Assembly: GCF_027409185.1 (NCBI RefSeq)
Contig: NC_084472.1
Span: 91,280,427-91,344,426 of the forward strand
Source: Cynocephalus volans
Lineage: Eukaryota; Chordata; Mammalia; Dermoptera; Cynocephalidae
DNA length: 64,000 bases
Reading direction: 5' to 3'
Made by a program: the position numbers and the translations under genes. A model generated the notes under the pieces. That model was not told the origin of the DNA and searched no databases. It saw nothing but the letters and a program-made list of their open reading frames with translations. Of this stretch, positions 1 through 10,874 are shown piece after piece. The first letter of the stretch is position 1; the number at the start of each line of letters is the position of its first letter.

Positions 1-559
1 TAACGCATCCATCCTCAGGTCTCTTGGTCTTTAGTTATTATCCTTCTTAAGAATGACACCAGGAGTAAAACAAGACTCAAACTCTTCCCAGAGAAGTAGC
101 TATAAATACACACACACACACAGAGCAGACAACTGATCACAGCTCTCCTTCCTGCTGAGCTTGGATGTAGCCTCAGAATCTTTCTCAACATAGCATTCCT
201 GGCAGCACCGCCAACAAATGAGATTTAACCCTCAAAGTAAAACACATTTACCATTCCTCCCTGTCAAGGAGAATCAAAACTGAATGCTAGTTAAAGTGGT
301 GAAGACAGATTTTATTCAGAAAACTATTGCAACAGGAGAAAAGACACTTCAGTATAAAACTGAGCTTGATTTGAACACAATAAGGATAAGTGGGAATTTA
401 TAGCTAAAGAGCGGAATCGTGGGGAAGGAGGTCAGCGGATGGAAAAATACCAAGAAGGTATGAGGGTTCTTGCTAAACTGAATCAACAGGATTTTTGCTG
501 AGGGCAGGCCAGGGTGGTCAGATATCAAGAATGGGATATTCTTTTATAGGGGAGGAAAA
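1..559. other. Unassigned, LTR-like in part
   Basis: 1-240 shows a short CA repeat (107-121) and nothing else I recognise. 240-559 contains a TTTTATTCAG stretch (AATAAA on the minus strand near 308-314) and a purine-rich run, which suggests a minus-strand LTR fragment. No coding sequence is supported. Confidence 0.3.
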
Positions 560-1510
560 ATGTGTTTCCTTCTACCCTTCTAAGTTCTCTGCTGTGGCCC
601 TTGTGACAACAGACAGATTAATAAGAAAAAAGCATGCAAATTTAATAAATACCAATTTTGTATGACATGCGAGCCTTTGTGAGGAAATGAATACCCAAAG
701 AAGTGATTAAATCTTATCATTTTTATGTTAGATTTGCTGAAGAGTGGAGAAGTGTGGAAAATGTGATAGGACAAAGAGTATGAAATAAGTGTAGTAAACC
801 GAGGTAGAGGGGAGCTTAGTGAGGCCTGTTTATTCAGATTCTTCTCAGGACCTCTCTGTCTTCAGAGATGAAGATATTCCTTTTCTCCCAGGACAGAGAG
901 GGCACCTCTCACATGAGGGTTATGTCCTGCTTCAGCGGAAGGTCAGAAAATTCTTCTGTTTCTTGGGTGCCCCAAATCTGAGAGGGCACTTACTTATGGA
1001 GTGTTTGCCTATTCCAAAGAACTCACCCAGTTTTGCAATAGGTAGACACTGGTTTATTAGATTTAACGGGAGTTGCTGCTGGCAGCCAGCCATCTAGATA
1101 TCCATGTTGCCACAGGGTACACACAACAGTTACATAGTGAACAGATCAAAGTAGGGGGTTAAATCATTTACAGGCTTATGCACAGACCCTCACCCAGCTC
1201 ACATAACTCAAAGCTCTCAGGAGATCTGGTTGAGTAGATAAGTTGATCTATGCTACTCTCCTGGCACCAGAATGCTTTAACACTAGTGTGCTAATTTACT
1301 TAGGGTCCCTGCTACCTCCAGTCTTCTGTTTGTCTTAAAGGGGATGTGACTTTCCTTGGGTAACTACCTTTGGAGGGGGTTCCCGGGGGGAGAGAGAACT
1401 CTGGTATGCATAGGGAGGGGCAATAGGTCTATGTCCAGCATTTACCCTACATGTTCTTATACCTGCTGTTTCACAAATTCCTTCAGCTTGAAATATTCAA
1501 CATGCCAAAG
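560..1510 (+). mobile_element. ERV LTR, family X, copy 1
   Basis: This shares the ACAACAGACAGATTAATAAG block near 605, TTCAGATTCTTCTCAGGACC near 833 and the end block CCTTCAGCTTGAAATATTCA near 1482 with the copy at 7204-7945 (opposite strand). It is interrupted by a solo LTR at 978-1473. The sequence before it (240-560) also looks LTR-like, but I cannot assign it. Confidence 0.5.
978..1473 (-). mobile_element. Class I solo LTR nested in LTR X copy 1
   Basis: About 496 bp, flanked by CAAAT at 973-977 and 1474-1478. On the minus strand it begins TGAAACAGC and ends near CCTCTCA. A sense-strand AATAAA lies at 1053-1058. Removing it rejoins the LTR X sequence in register with the 7204-7945 copy, which supports the boundaries to within a base or two. 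Confidence 0.6.
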
Positions 1511-1855
1511 CACCAAACCTCATCGCTTTTTAAACTGAATTAGCAAGATTTGTGTTAAAACTGGACTCAACAAAGGTGAACACAGAAGTCCAAGGTCAAG
1601 GCCTGGTCAAGAAGAGCAGCCTAACTAAAGTTTGGCTAAGGAGAGGGCCTTTGTCATGCCCCAGAGTTTAGAGTATATATCAATTACTAGCTAAGAAGTT
1701 GTGAATAACTCTAAAGCAATCTATCTGCAGTTCCGGGTAGAAAAAATTGTATGTACAAATAGCTGCTTTTGACATCAGACAGTTCTGGGCTGTTGAGGCT
1801 CTGAAGAGGATACCCCAAAGTATGGCTCCTGGCATGCTGTATATTTTGAGCTGAA

Positions 1856-2904
1856 TGGGAGAAATGCCCTCACCCGTCCAATGCCAAAGGATGCACACAG
1901 AGACACAAGGTATAGTGTCGGGCCTTAAGAACTAATGCCACCTTAAGTGACATTACAAGTGGCGCCATTATGGGCCCACAAGGGCGTATTAACGTGGCAG
2001 CCTAAGATGGCGCCAGGAGGAAGTAGGGTGGGGGTGTCTGCGGGAACCTTGCCTTACTTAGCCCTTATTGGCCAAATACGCGCTTCCGCGCTCGTGAACA
2101 CTGTGTGATTGCAATAGCTAGGCATTGAGACAGGATGCATGCTCTCATAACCTTTAAGCTGACTGGAGGATGTAAAAACCTCCCTTCCCCATTTGCCTTT
2201 AAAAGCAAGTGCTTGTGTGATAATAAATGGAACTGCTCGACAGAACCCCCGCCGCGTCTGAGTGTCCTTTAATGGGCTGGTTGGGGCCAGCGGCTGTGCT
2301 CACCTCTCTTCACGGCTCTCTTCCCCTGTCTCCTTCCAAGGGGACTGGAGGGAAAGAGGAATCTTTCCCGATCGCCCACCAATAGGGACACCTAGGGAGA
2401 GACTGATAACGAGTCTAGGGTTGTTTGGGTTGGCCGGCAGCAGCGGACCCAACAGTATAGCAAATGTGACTTTAATTATGGCCTTGCAAGATTTGGGTGT
2501 CTGAAGGGCAAGCACACAGAAAAGGGCTGTAACAAACAATTTATTTCCTAGTATGCAAGTCCCTCCCCCTGCCTCCTCACTGGCTGTGAGTGCTATGGGA
2601 TACACAATCTTCCTGGAAAGTGCCTAAAATTTATTACCCCCTTGCAAGGAATTCCTTTGTCTCTGGGCTCAGGACAAGCCTGCGAAAAAGGCCTGCCTAA
2701 GCCCTGTGAAGGGAGAAACACCAAGGAGTGAAGAAAACAATGTGTGCTAGTAACTAATTACCATCTCAAGGAGAACCTTATCTGTTCAGAGACCCTAGGG
2801 GAAAATGAAGGAAACAAAAGGGGCTAGGAACTAATTACTATCTCAATAAAACACCCTCAGATAAGTCATTTCTGAAACTGAATCACTTAGATTATTTTCT
2901 TACA
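1856..2904 (-). repeat. 3' LTR of the class I ERV, split by a solo LTR
   Basis: The LTR occupies 2904-2461 and continues at 1909-1856. The interruption is the class II solo LTR at 1916-2454 plus its duplicated 6-bp target. Removing the insertion and one target copy gives about 504 bp, collinear with 6699-7198. The purine-rich stretch abutting it at 2905-2925 on the minus strand is the expected polypurine tract. Confidence 0.85.
1916..2454 (+). mobile_element. Class II (ERVK/IAP-like) solo LTR
   Basis: A 539-bp TG...CA element (TGTCGGGCC at the left, GGACCCAACA at the right) flanked by an exact 6-bp duplication GTATAG at 1910-1915 and 2455-2460. Six-base target duplications are typical of class II ERVs. 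It carries AATAAA at about 2222 and a TATA-like TTTAAAAG about 20 bases before it, so it reads on the plus strand. It is inserted in the 3' LTR of the class I provirus and is therefore younger than it. Confidence 0.8.
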
Positions 2905-4290
2905 AATTCCCTCCTCTACTTTTGTAAGAACTACTGATTCCATTTTCATTGTATTTTTGGTTCTCTTCAAATTGACTTAGCATTTGCTGGCTGTCTTCAT
3001 CATAGTCTGGGCTAGTTTCCATCAATGTGAAGTTATTTGGGGCATAGGTCATGGGCATTTGTTTATTAATTGTGGCTTCTATAAGCCTCTGTGTCAGGCC
3101 TCTGACACATGGAGTAATGCAGCACCCTATTGCTGTTAAAACTCCAGCTACAATTATAAGGGAATTTAGGGTCAAGGCTCCTACCCCTTCCCATTTCCCA
3201 AACCACCCTTCTAACCAATCAGTAAATGGATCATTAATGCCTGCATTTTTATCCAATTCATTTGCCAATGCTGTAAGCCCTTGTAATGCTTTAGTAACAG
3301 TCCCATCCGGGGCAGTATTATTTGGAATAAAGATGCAGCGTTTCCCTCCTAGCATGACATAAACTCCCCTTTCTCTGCCAGAATCAAGTCTAGTACAGTT
3401 CGGTTTTCCCAGGCCATTCAGCTAGTTGCATCCAATTGACTAGCTACCCCCTGGAGGGCATCTCTAGTATAGTTGATGAACCTCTGTGATTGTAATAAAT
3501 ATAATTAATCCGGTCTACATTTTTGTGAATAGTGGACCACCAGAAGAGTGTTGAGTTGAATCCTGCAGCTATTTGATTTCTGGCCTTGAATTCATTTGGA
3601 ACTCCCTTTGGGACTCCTATTGAATCTATGTATATATTAGAGTCAAATGACCCTTCTAATGTCCTTTGCTTTTGATGGTGGACACTATTATTTTCAACTG
3701 AGAGATGAAATGCCAAGGTAGATGGAATTGCCAATTGGACTAATGCACAAGTTCCAGTCCAGTTGGATAGCAACAGATTACATAGATTTCTTTTCCCACA
3801 ATACCACCAAAAATCCTCCTGGGGGATGTGCAGGTTGGAATAGTTGTAACCTGGCTCACCAGAGACATTTACAATGCGGGTACAAGTCGATAGATCTCCT
3901 ATGGGTTTATTGGATTTTTCCCCCTGCCTGGAGAGGCAAGAGGAGTGATTCATCACCCTTATGGAGAGGGAAGGGATCACCCTTGGATGTGACCTTTCTA
4001 GTGCAGAGAGAAGCAATGACAGTTTTCTGAAAGCAAGTTTTTTTCCCCCATGTGTCCTTGTCTTGGTATAGAGCCATCATATAGTGAATTCCCTTTGGGT
4101 CTATATCCCAACCAAGAGGAAACAGAACTGCCCACCTGTGGCTGTCCTGCAGTGCATGTGTTGCAATTGCTCTTGTTCAATGCATTCACAAAAAATTTAT
4201 CCCATTCTACCCAGGAATTTGTATCCCCCTATCTTGTCTGTCCTCTAATCCCTGGTGTAACAGTCCATCCTATCCATATCAATTTCCAGA
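2900..4290 (-). pseudogene. env: ERV env remnant (SU and TM)
   Basis: Env is the retroviral surface/transmembrane glycoprotein. Three minus-strand pieces remain: 4189-3998 and 4016-3444, which are SU-like with several N-glycosylation motifs and Cys, and 3355-2900, which is TM-like with a hydrophobic membrane span followed by a short cytoplasmic tail. Upstream of the TM piece, at about 3390-3350, is the conserved TM heptad/immunosuppressive-type region. A TAG at 3422-3424 is in frame with it. The SU and TM pieces lie in different frames, so at least one frameshift and one stop break the gene. The start of the gene is not intact. Confidence 0.75.
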
Positions 4291-4640
4291 GATAGTCTCA
4301 ACCTCCAACCCCCATTTTGTTTTTGTAGAATGAGTTCACCCCCTTTTTAGCAGTTCGTATAGCAGTCTCAGCAGTGAAGAGCACTGGAAGGAATCTTCCA
4401 GCTCGGCCGAAGCTTGTCTTCTTTCCAGGTCTTGATTAACACCAGGTACAATAAATTCAAGAGGCGGGGTCTAAGCAAGAAGCTCTTTTAACCAGATGGA
4501 AGACAAAGTAGAGGATATGGCCCGTATACAGTTTTTAAGAAATTGATTTTTGGTTTTTCCTGTGTCAAAATGTTGCCTCTTCTTCCTTAAGTCCCACCCT
4601 TAAGTTTATCAAGAGCTCCTGCTGAGACCTTACTAAAGGG
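4290..4640 (-). pseudogene. pol: ERV pol 3' remnant across a large deletion
   Basis: Following the nucleocapsid on the minus strand are a few codons of likely gag-pro junction. By about 4440-4300 the translation resembles the C-terminal end of a gammaretroviral integrase (a TWKEDKLRPSW-type segment). The protease, reverse transcriptase, RNase H and most of the integrase are absent, about 3 kb compared with an intact member. In-frame stops are present. Confidence 0.6.
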
Positions 4641-4659
4641 AACCCCTGACCCCTAATCC

Positions 4660-6178
4660 TCAAAAGTCATGAGGGGTATCACCTGTTCTTCCTTTTCCCG
4701 TTTGGGGCAATCTCTTTCCAAATGACCAGGTTTCCCACATTTATAACCCCCGTTGCTTGCTTGAGGTTTTTCTCCATGAGGGCCCTTTTGGTCTCTTGAC
4801 TGGAATCTACGGTTCTTTCATCCCCGGTGAGGAGGGTTTGATTCCAGATTCTTTCTAAATATTTTTTCTACTGTGGAAACCATGATCTTTGCTTTTCATT
4901 TCTGTTTCTCATCTTCCCTGCTCACAAACACCTTTTGGGCCTCCCTGAGTAGTTCCTAAGTTGGTTTTTCATTCCAACCATCTAATTTCTGTAACTTTTT
5001 AGTAATATCAGGTCAGCTTTTAGTTACAAAATTAACTTTCAAGAGACCCTGTCCGATTGGGTCTTCCAGGTCTAATTCAGAGTATTTCCTCATTTGGTCT
5101 CTGAGCCTCTGAAAAAAGGCAGAGGGAGTTTCCTCTTTCTCTTGTTGAATATCAAAGGCCTTGGAAACAGTTTGTGACCTCAGGGTGGATTCTTTAATTC
5201 CTTTGATGGTTAATTCTCTGAGGTCCTGCATTTGGGCCTTATCTCTGGGATCATTATTATCCCATTTGGTATCCAAATTTGGGAACTTCTGTTTTGCAAA
5301 CAGAACCCCCTGTCCGGGAGGGTGTTGTCTCTCCCAGATGGACATAGCAGCTCTCCTAACCAGTCCTCCTTCTTCCCCTGTAAAGAGGATTCTCATGATA
5401 GACATCATGTCAACCCAAGTGTAATAGCTGGGCCCTAAGAATTGGTCAAGCTGCTCTGCCACACTGAGGGGGTCTTCTAATAATGATTTCATTTCCTTTT
5501 TAAAATTTCTAACTTTGGTACTCATGAGGGGGACAGTCACGAATCTGATCTCTCCTTCCCCCATGGGGACTTCCCAAAGGGGAAACATTTTGGAGGTTTC
5601 CTTAGAGGCCTCCAAAGGGAGGGGAACATTTTTAAGGTCTTCCTTACATTGTTCTAATTCCTTCCTTAGTCTAGGATATGGATTCACAGGGGCCAAGGGT
5701 TTGGACTCCACTTAGGGATCTGAACATTCAGGCTGCCTAGGGCCCTCTTGTCTCCCATTCTGTGGGTCATAAGGAGGAGGAAGGCAGGACAGTGGGTTGC
5801 AGGATTCTCTCTTGGGGTTTTCTCCCTCAATTTTAAGAGGAAACATGGGAGTTGCTCCTGAAAGCCAGCATAGAGCATAATCCTTTTCCTCCTGGGAAGA
5901 TGAGGATTTATCATTAACACAGAGGACAAGGGCCTGACGACCCAGTCCTCCCCTGAGCCAAACTGTGGCCAGAAGACTGAAGGTTTAGGAATTGGTTCCT
6001 TGGTCTAAATAAAGCAACAGTACTTAATCTTTCTCTGTTTCTCCTTGAACCTTGTCTGAGAATTCATTTCCCAGTCCTTTAACATTCCCCCCAAGGGACT
6101 ATCTGAGGGAACTTCGGGAAGAATCTCCTTAATTCCTCCCTTCCTTGTTTCCCTAGGCCTACAATTCTTATTTCCCAT
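4660..6178 (-). pseudogene. gag: ERV gag remnant (matrix, capsid, nucleocapsid)
   Basis: Gag builds the retroviral core. The minus strand from 6178 starts Met-Gly, the usual N-myristoylation context, and reads as a short matrix-like piece before a stop near 6010. A frameshifted proline-rich stretch follows (5929-5684). An open 232-codon segment, 5711-5013, is capsid-like: its region around FKKEMKSLLEDP and a late DIQQEKEETPSAFFQRLRDQ stretch resemble the gammaretroviral capsid and its major homology region. A nucleocapsid zinc knuckle lies near 4707-4748, but its first Cys codon position reads GGT (Gly), so it lacks one zinc ligand. The product cannot be functional as it stands. Confidence 0.8.
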
Positions 6179-6675
6179 TTTCAACTGAGGTCAGTGATCC
6201 TTGTGTCTGAGTCTCCCTGAGCTACTCAACCCCCCTTTACTAGGGGTTTCTTATACACATCGGGACTCCCTGAGGTACTCAGCCCCCCTTACTGGAGCTT
6301 TCTCGTGCACTTCAAGACTCGCTTTGTCTTTCTCCAGCCATGACCCTTGCAGGAAAATGGAACCATGGATTGAAACTCCACACTCATTTCATGTCTAGGA
6401 TACGTCTCAGCCATACACTAGACCTCCAAAAACGCCCAACCACCAAGGTAATAGTTAAAGTCCAATTTTCCTACCTTGGCTTGTGCACAAGATTACCTGG
6501 TTGCCGTGGTGCCTGCTTTCTTTCCCCCAGAATTGCTTCTGCCCTCCTCAGAATTACAGTCTTGGCTATATCTGTGGTCCTGTGCGAAGCTGGGCACCAG
6601 GACAGAACAGGCCACCCAAAATCAGGTGGGACGTGTCTCCCCCTCTTTTGAGGTCCAAGTCCTGCAGTCTTAGAG

Positions 6676-6693
6676 ATCCTGGATCAGCCCCCA
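6676..6693 (-). promoter_or_regulatory. Primer-binding site, tRNA-Pro-like
   Basis: Five bases inside the 5' LTR edge, the minus strand reads TGGGGGCTGATCCAGGAT. This matches the gammaretroviral proline-tRNA primer site at all but about three positions. Position and sequence together support a tRNA-Pro-primed class I element. Confidence 0.7.
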
Positions 6694-6698
6694 AATTT

Positions 6699-7198
6699 TG
6701 AGAAACATCCTCACTTGTCCAATGCTAAATGATGGACACGAGGTCCAGTAAAGCGAGACTTTAATTATATATGGCCTTGCAAGTTTCACGTGCCTGAAGG
6801 GCAGGCACACAGAAAAGGGCTGTAACAAACAACTTATTTCCTAGTATGCAAGTCCCTCCCCCTGCCTCCTCATTGGCTGTGAGTACTATAGGGTGCACAA
6901 TCTTCCTGGATGGCACATAAAATTTATTACCCCCTTGCAAGGAATTCCTTTGTCTGGGGGTTCAGGACAAACCTGTGAAAAAGGCCTGCCTAAGCCCTGT
7001 GAAGGGAGAAACACCAGGGAGTGAAGAAAACTATGGGTGCTAGCAACTAATTACCATCTCAAGAAGAACCTTATCTATTTGGAGACCCTCTGGGAAAATG
7101 AAGAAAACAAAAAGGGGCTAGGAACTAATTACTATCTCAATAAAACACTCTCAGATAAGTCATTTCTGAAAATGAATCACTTAGATTATTTTCTTACA
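6699..7198 (-). repeat. 5' LTR of the class I ERV
   Basis: A 500-bp LTR in TG...CA form on the minus strand: it begins TGTAAGAAAA at 7198 and ends CA at 6699. AATAAA occurs on the sense strand within it (plus-strand TTTATTACCCCC near 6930). It is collinear with 2461-2904 plus 1856-1909, the 3' LTR. It is 500 bp against about 504 bp for the partner once the nested insertion is removed. Confidence 0.85.
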
Positions 7199-7203
7199 CT
7201 GAA

Positions 7204-7945
7204 GGAGATTGGGAAGCCCACAGAAGCAAGAAGTTTTCTCTGACCTTCTCCTGCCCCCTTTTGTCCCATCCCCCTTTCTCCCCTAAAGCACATCATAAAA
7301 ACTAGATCCCCTTCCCCAAAACAAGATATCATACCTAAGAGGTCTTCTCTGACCTCCTCCCCACTGAAAACCCTCATGTGACAGGTATCCTACCCTATAC
7401 CTGGGGGAAGGATGTCACACAGAGACGCAGAAAAGGATCTGAACAAACAGTCCTTGCTCAATGCCCTCAGTTTATTACCATTAGGTTATACCATCATTAT
7501 GTCCAATCAAGTTTCTCCATAACTATCCACTTCTTTCATCAGACTTAGCATTAAAATACCAGTTTTCGGGCTGACCCTGTGGCTCACTCGGGAGAGTGTG
7601 GCACTGGGAGCGCAGCAGCGCTCCGGCCGCAGGTTCGGATCCTATATAGGAATGGCCGGTGCGCTCACTGGCTGAGCGTGGCACGGGCGACGCCAAGCCA
7701 AGGGTTGCGATCTCCTTACCGGTCACAAAAAAGACAAAAAAAATATATATATATCAGTTTTCCCTGGCTCTTTGGGTCTTCATTTCTGAAGGTTCCAATG
7801 TCACATAAAACTTTGGTTAAATAAATTTGTTATGCTTTTCTCTTGTTAATCTGTCTTTTGTTATGGGGGTGTCAGCCATGCATCTTGTAATGGGTGAGGA
7901 AAAGATATTGCTTTTTCTCCCCTACAGGGCTCAAGGCTCAAATAG
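7204..7945 (-). mobile_element. Older ERV LTR (family X), split by the provirus and a SINE
   Basis: On the minus strand this shares long blocks with 580-1500 (plus) and 15660-16600 (plus). Examples are ACAAAAGACAGATTAACAAG and a GTGACATTGGAACCTTCAGA-type stretch. It is interrupted by the SINE at 7568-7750 and, at CTGAA, by the class I provirus; its other part continues at about 1850-1510. I could not name the family. Confidence 0.6.
7568..7750 (+). mobile_element. tRNA-Ile-derived SINE (CYN-like), dimeric
   Basis: A Pol III retroposon flanked by a 12-bp duplication, ATACCAGTTTTC at 7556-7567 and ATATCAGTTTTC at 7751-7762 (one mismatch). It has a tRNA A-box-like GTGGCTCACTCGGGAGAGTG and a B box GGTTCGGATCC at 7632-7642. 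A second tRNA-like unit follows (GGCCGGTGCGCTCACTGGCT onward), then an A-rich/(AT)n tail. The structure matches the dermopteran CYN SINEs as I remember them. It interrupts LTR X and is therefore younger. Confidence 0.8.
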
Positions 7946-10870
7946 GTATTAAAAAACAACAACAACAAAAAACTTGAGTCATATAGCTCAATTTCAATTT
8001 TCTCTGAGACTATATAGACAAAATTGAACAAGCATTTTATAACTTGTTCAAGAAGGCAAAAAATATAGGTCACTAAAAACATAGTCACAATGAGTTACTT
8101 TTATTTGCCAAACTTTAATTTAAACCTTGTAATAGTCACACATCAGGAAAAGCTCTTTCTATCACTTTTTCTATTAGTTGAGTACAATACGGCTTTGAAA
8201 GTGGGCTGTCAGCTTCAGAGCTGTTACTGCTCCTACTAATAACCTATTTTGCAGCTGACATGCAGGATTAGGGAAGTTATACAAGAAAGAAATACTGTTA
8301 TGCATTGAGCCCAGAAAAGTGATGCTAATGACTTGGGGAAAAGACTTTTTGCATGTATACTTCTGCTAGCACTTTTTCCACATTAAAATTGCAATGGAAT
8401 CGGCCAAGTTTTCGTATTCAGCTATCAACTGTGAGTACTTATCACAATAGCTGTGAGAATTAAGATTTTCTTTCATGACAGAAGAGCACTGATTAGCTAT
8501 TTAATATTCAGCCACTTGACAACTCTCTAGGCTGGATTTCCCAACCTCTCTGCCCGTAAGTCTCTACTCCAGCTTCTGATTCAAGAAGCCTGGGATTCAG
8601 GCTGGAGTCTTGGTATGGGACAAGCAGCCCAAGTGACTTTTATAATCAGAGAGGAATGAGAAGAACTACTCCAGGAAAATGCTTAGTTTTAGGGGTTAAA
8701 AGATTTCCAAAACAAAAGAAGGATTTTCATGAGAGCACACACACCACAAAGAACAGCCATGGTAGTTGCACCCAGGAATCGGTTAAAGCACTTACTGGCT
8801 GCTGCTTCCTCTACCAAGCCCCAACCCTATGCCAACCCATTCGTTCCTTCATTAGGAATGGCAAGGAAAGGAGAAAGCTGGGGGGACGGAAGTGCAGGGA
8901 CATTGCAAGAACCCTGCAGAAGCCATGAGCAGCTCCTCTGTCCCCACCTGTAGTTGAGCCAATACACTCCACCAGGTCACAGAAGGCTCTGAGGACCAGA
9001 GAACACACTTCTGTACCTTCTGTACGCCTTCCTTCTATGTTTCATAGAGAGTGAAGTGCCACTCTCTGTAACAAGGTATTACAATTAGTCTTATTATCAC
9101 TCTTTCATTCCACCCCCCAGCCCAGTGCCTTTAGTGACAGCAGGGATTCAATGAACAATCTTGCTGACTGACTGACAAAAAGCTCCCGGCAGCAAGGACC
9201 TTTCTGAAAAGACTGAGGGAGGCAGAACTGGGACGAAGTGAATGTGTGAGAAATGGCACAGGAGAGAGGAATAGAAGGAAACGGAGCAGGAACCCACAGG
9301 TGGGAGCAATGTGGGTGGGAGTGGATTTTCTCAAAACATTTCCCTCCTTGAAGGGTCATCTCTCCCAGTTCTTGGAGGCTGAGGTGACCTCAGGCAGGAG
9401 GCTGAAGCGAGCAGACTTCATTTTCCCTGCCTCTACTTCCCTTAGTGGTTTTCATAGCTCCCCTGACAGCTCAAAACCTACCTGGAACTTCCACAGAGCA
9501 TCCCAGGAGTTGATTTACATTTGGAGTTAAAACCTCAGTGCTACTCATGTCAAAAAAGTCAGCATTGTTAGAGAGGAGACTAGAGGAAAGAAAGACAGAA
9601 ATGTGGTAACTTTCCTGAGTGGGAAGTGTTGAGAAAAAGAAAAGCCATTTATGGCAGGTCTTAGGAAGGCTTCCCCATGTTCCACTTGAGAAGCTCCACG
9701 CTGCGCAGTACAGATCTACGTTATTCCTCAAGGCTTCTGGAGCCAGGCTGCTGCTGCTTTGAATGCGACATCATGTAGAGCCCTAGTCGCCAGGAAGCTT
9801 TTACACAGGCATAGATGGTCACATTTGAAACCTTCAGCCTTGAAGATCAATGGCCACTTCCACGGGTGGGTGAGCAGCACGACCAGCAGGAAGCCCATTC
9901 TCTGTGCCCCTTTTGTCCACTGTACCCCACCGTGGGAACAGCAGGTCTGCAGTCCCTGCCCTGGAGCTGCATTTCTGTCAACCTGGTAAAAAGTGGCAAA
10001 GCATAGCTGTCATTGAGGTAGCCTGTGCCCTACATGCAAAGTGGTCATGGTAAGAAGATCCCTCCACAGGGACCTGGGAGTGAGTAAAGCAGAGGCTCAT
10101 ATACTTTTTAAGTTAAAAACAAGAAATCGGGGTTCTTTGATTTTTATTTTTTATCAATTTAAAACTCTAAAATAAGACAAAAGTTTACAGTGGTATATTA
10201 ATTTTTCACCATCCTCATCCACTTTTCAAATGAAATAAATAATACAGGGGGAGCTAGAAAACTGCTAAAGATGTTTTAGCAATTGGGGGTCTGACCATAA
10301 AGAAAGAAAATGTGCCGCAATGTGTTGATTTTTGCCAAAAGGGTAAACACCCTTCCTGTAACACTCAGACTAAAGAGAGTTCTGTTTTCGTCGCTGCCTC
10401 TCTGCAGGAAAATTAGCTTAAGCTGAATTGAGTGAACAGACCATAAGGTCCAAAATTGATTGAACATAAGCATGGTGTACAGAACAAAAAGAGGGTCTTT
10501 AACAGACACAGGCAAAGCATATGCAGGGTCCCTAGAGCGGTGTAAGGCTGTCAGCAGGTGGTGATTAGGGCAACTTACTCATAAAAGTCACTTTGTATTT
10601 TCAACACAAACAAAACTTAAAGAAAAGATCTTTTTCAAAAAGTCCAATCACTGCTAAGTATGTCATTGAAGGTGAAGAAGAAAGTAAGAAAAGCATTCTT
10701 TTTTAAAATGCTGTAAGAACAGTGCTGAATGTGCTGAATGAGTTAGGACCTTTGGATGTCCTAACTCCTTACTAACAATGCTCTTCTACATATATGCTAA
10801 TAACCCTGCTTCTTTATTGCCAAAAGGGAATGAATGTCAGATCCACTGAAGGAAGAATCTTGGAAATAGG
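7946..10870. other. Unique-looking intergenic sequence
   Basis: There is no repeat family I can name with confidence and no convincing coding sequence. Short frames between 8650 and 10000 lack codon bias, domains or splice context. 8400-9990 is more GC-rich than its surroundings. Confidence 0.4.
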
Positions 10871-10874
10871 GAGT

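Larger units (their letters stand above)
1856..7198 (-). mobile_element. Class I (gammaretrovirus-like) ERV provirus, defective
   Basis: A minus-strand provirus flanked by a perfect 5-bp duplication CTGAA (1851-1855 and 7199-7203). Order in the sense direction: 5' LTR 7198-6699, a tRNA-Pro-like primer-binding site, leader, gag remnants, a few pol 3' bases, env remnants, a polypurine tract (2905-2925) and the 3' LTR 2904-1856. Most of pro-pol is missing: the gag nucleocapsid region is followed within about 250 bases by sequence resembling the integrase C-terminal end. Stops and frameshifts break gag and env, so no protein is intact. The two LTRs differ by roughly 7-8% by eye. The provirus sits inside an older LTR (pieces at about 1510-1850 and 7204-7945). 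Confidence 0.85.

Noticed and set aside
3051..3362. A 103-codon plus-strand frame
   Set aside because: Antisense to the ERV env TM region.
7632..7642. A functional tRNA gene suggested by the B box
   Set aside because: The element has a dimeric structure, an A-rich tail and target duplications, so it is a SINE; the cloverleaf does not close.
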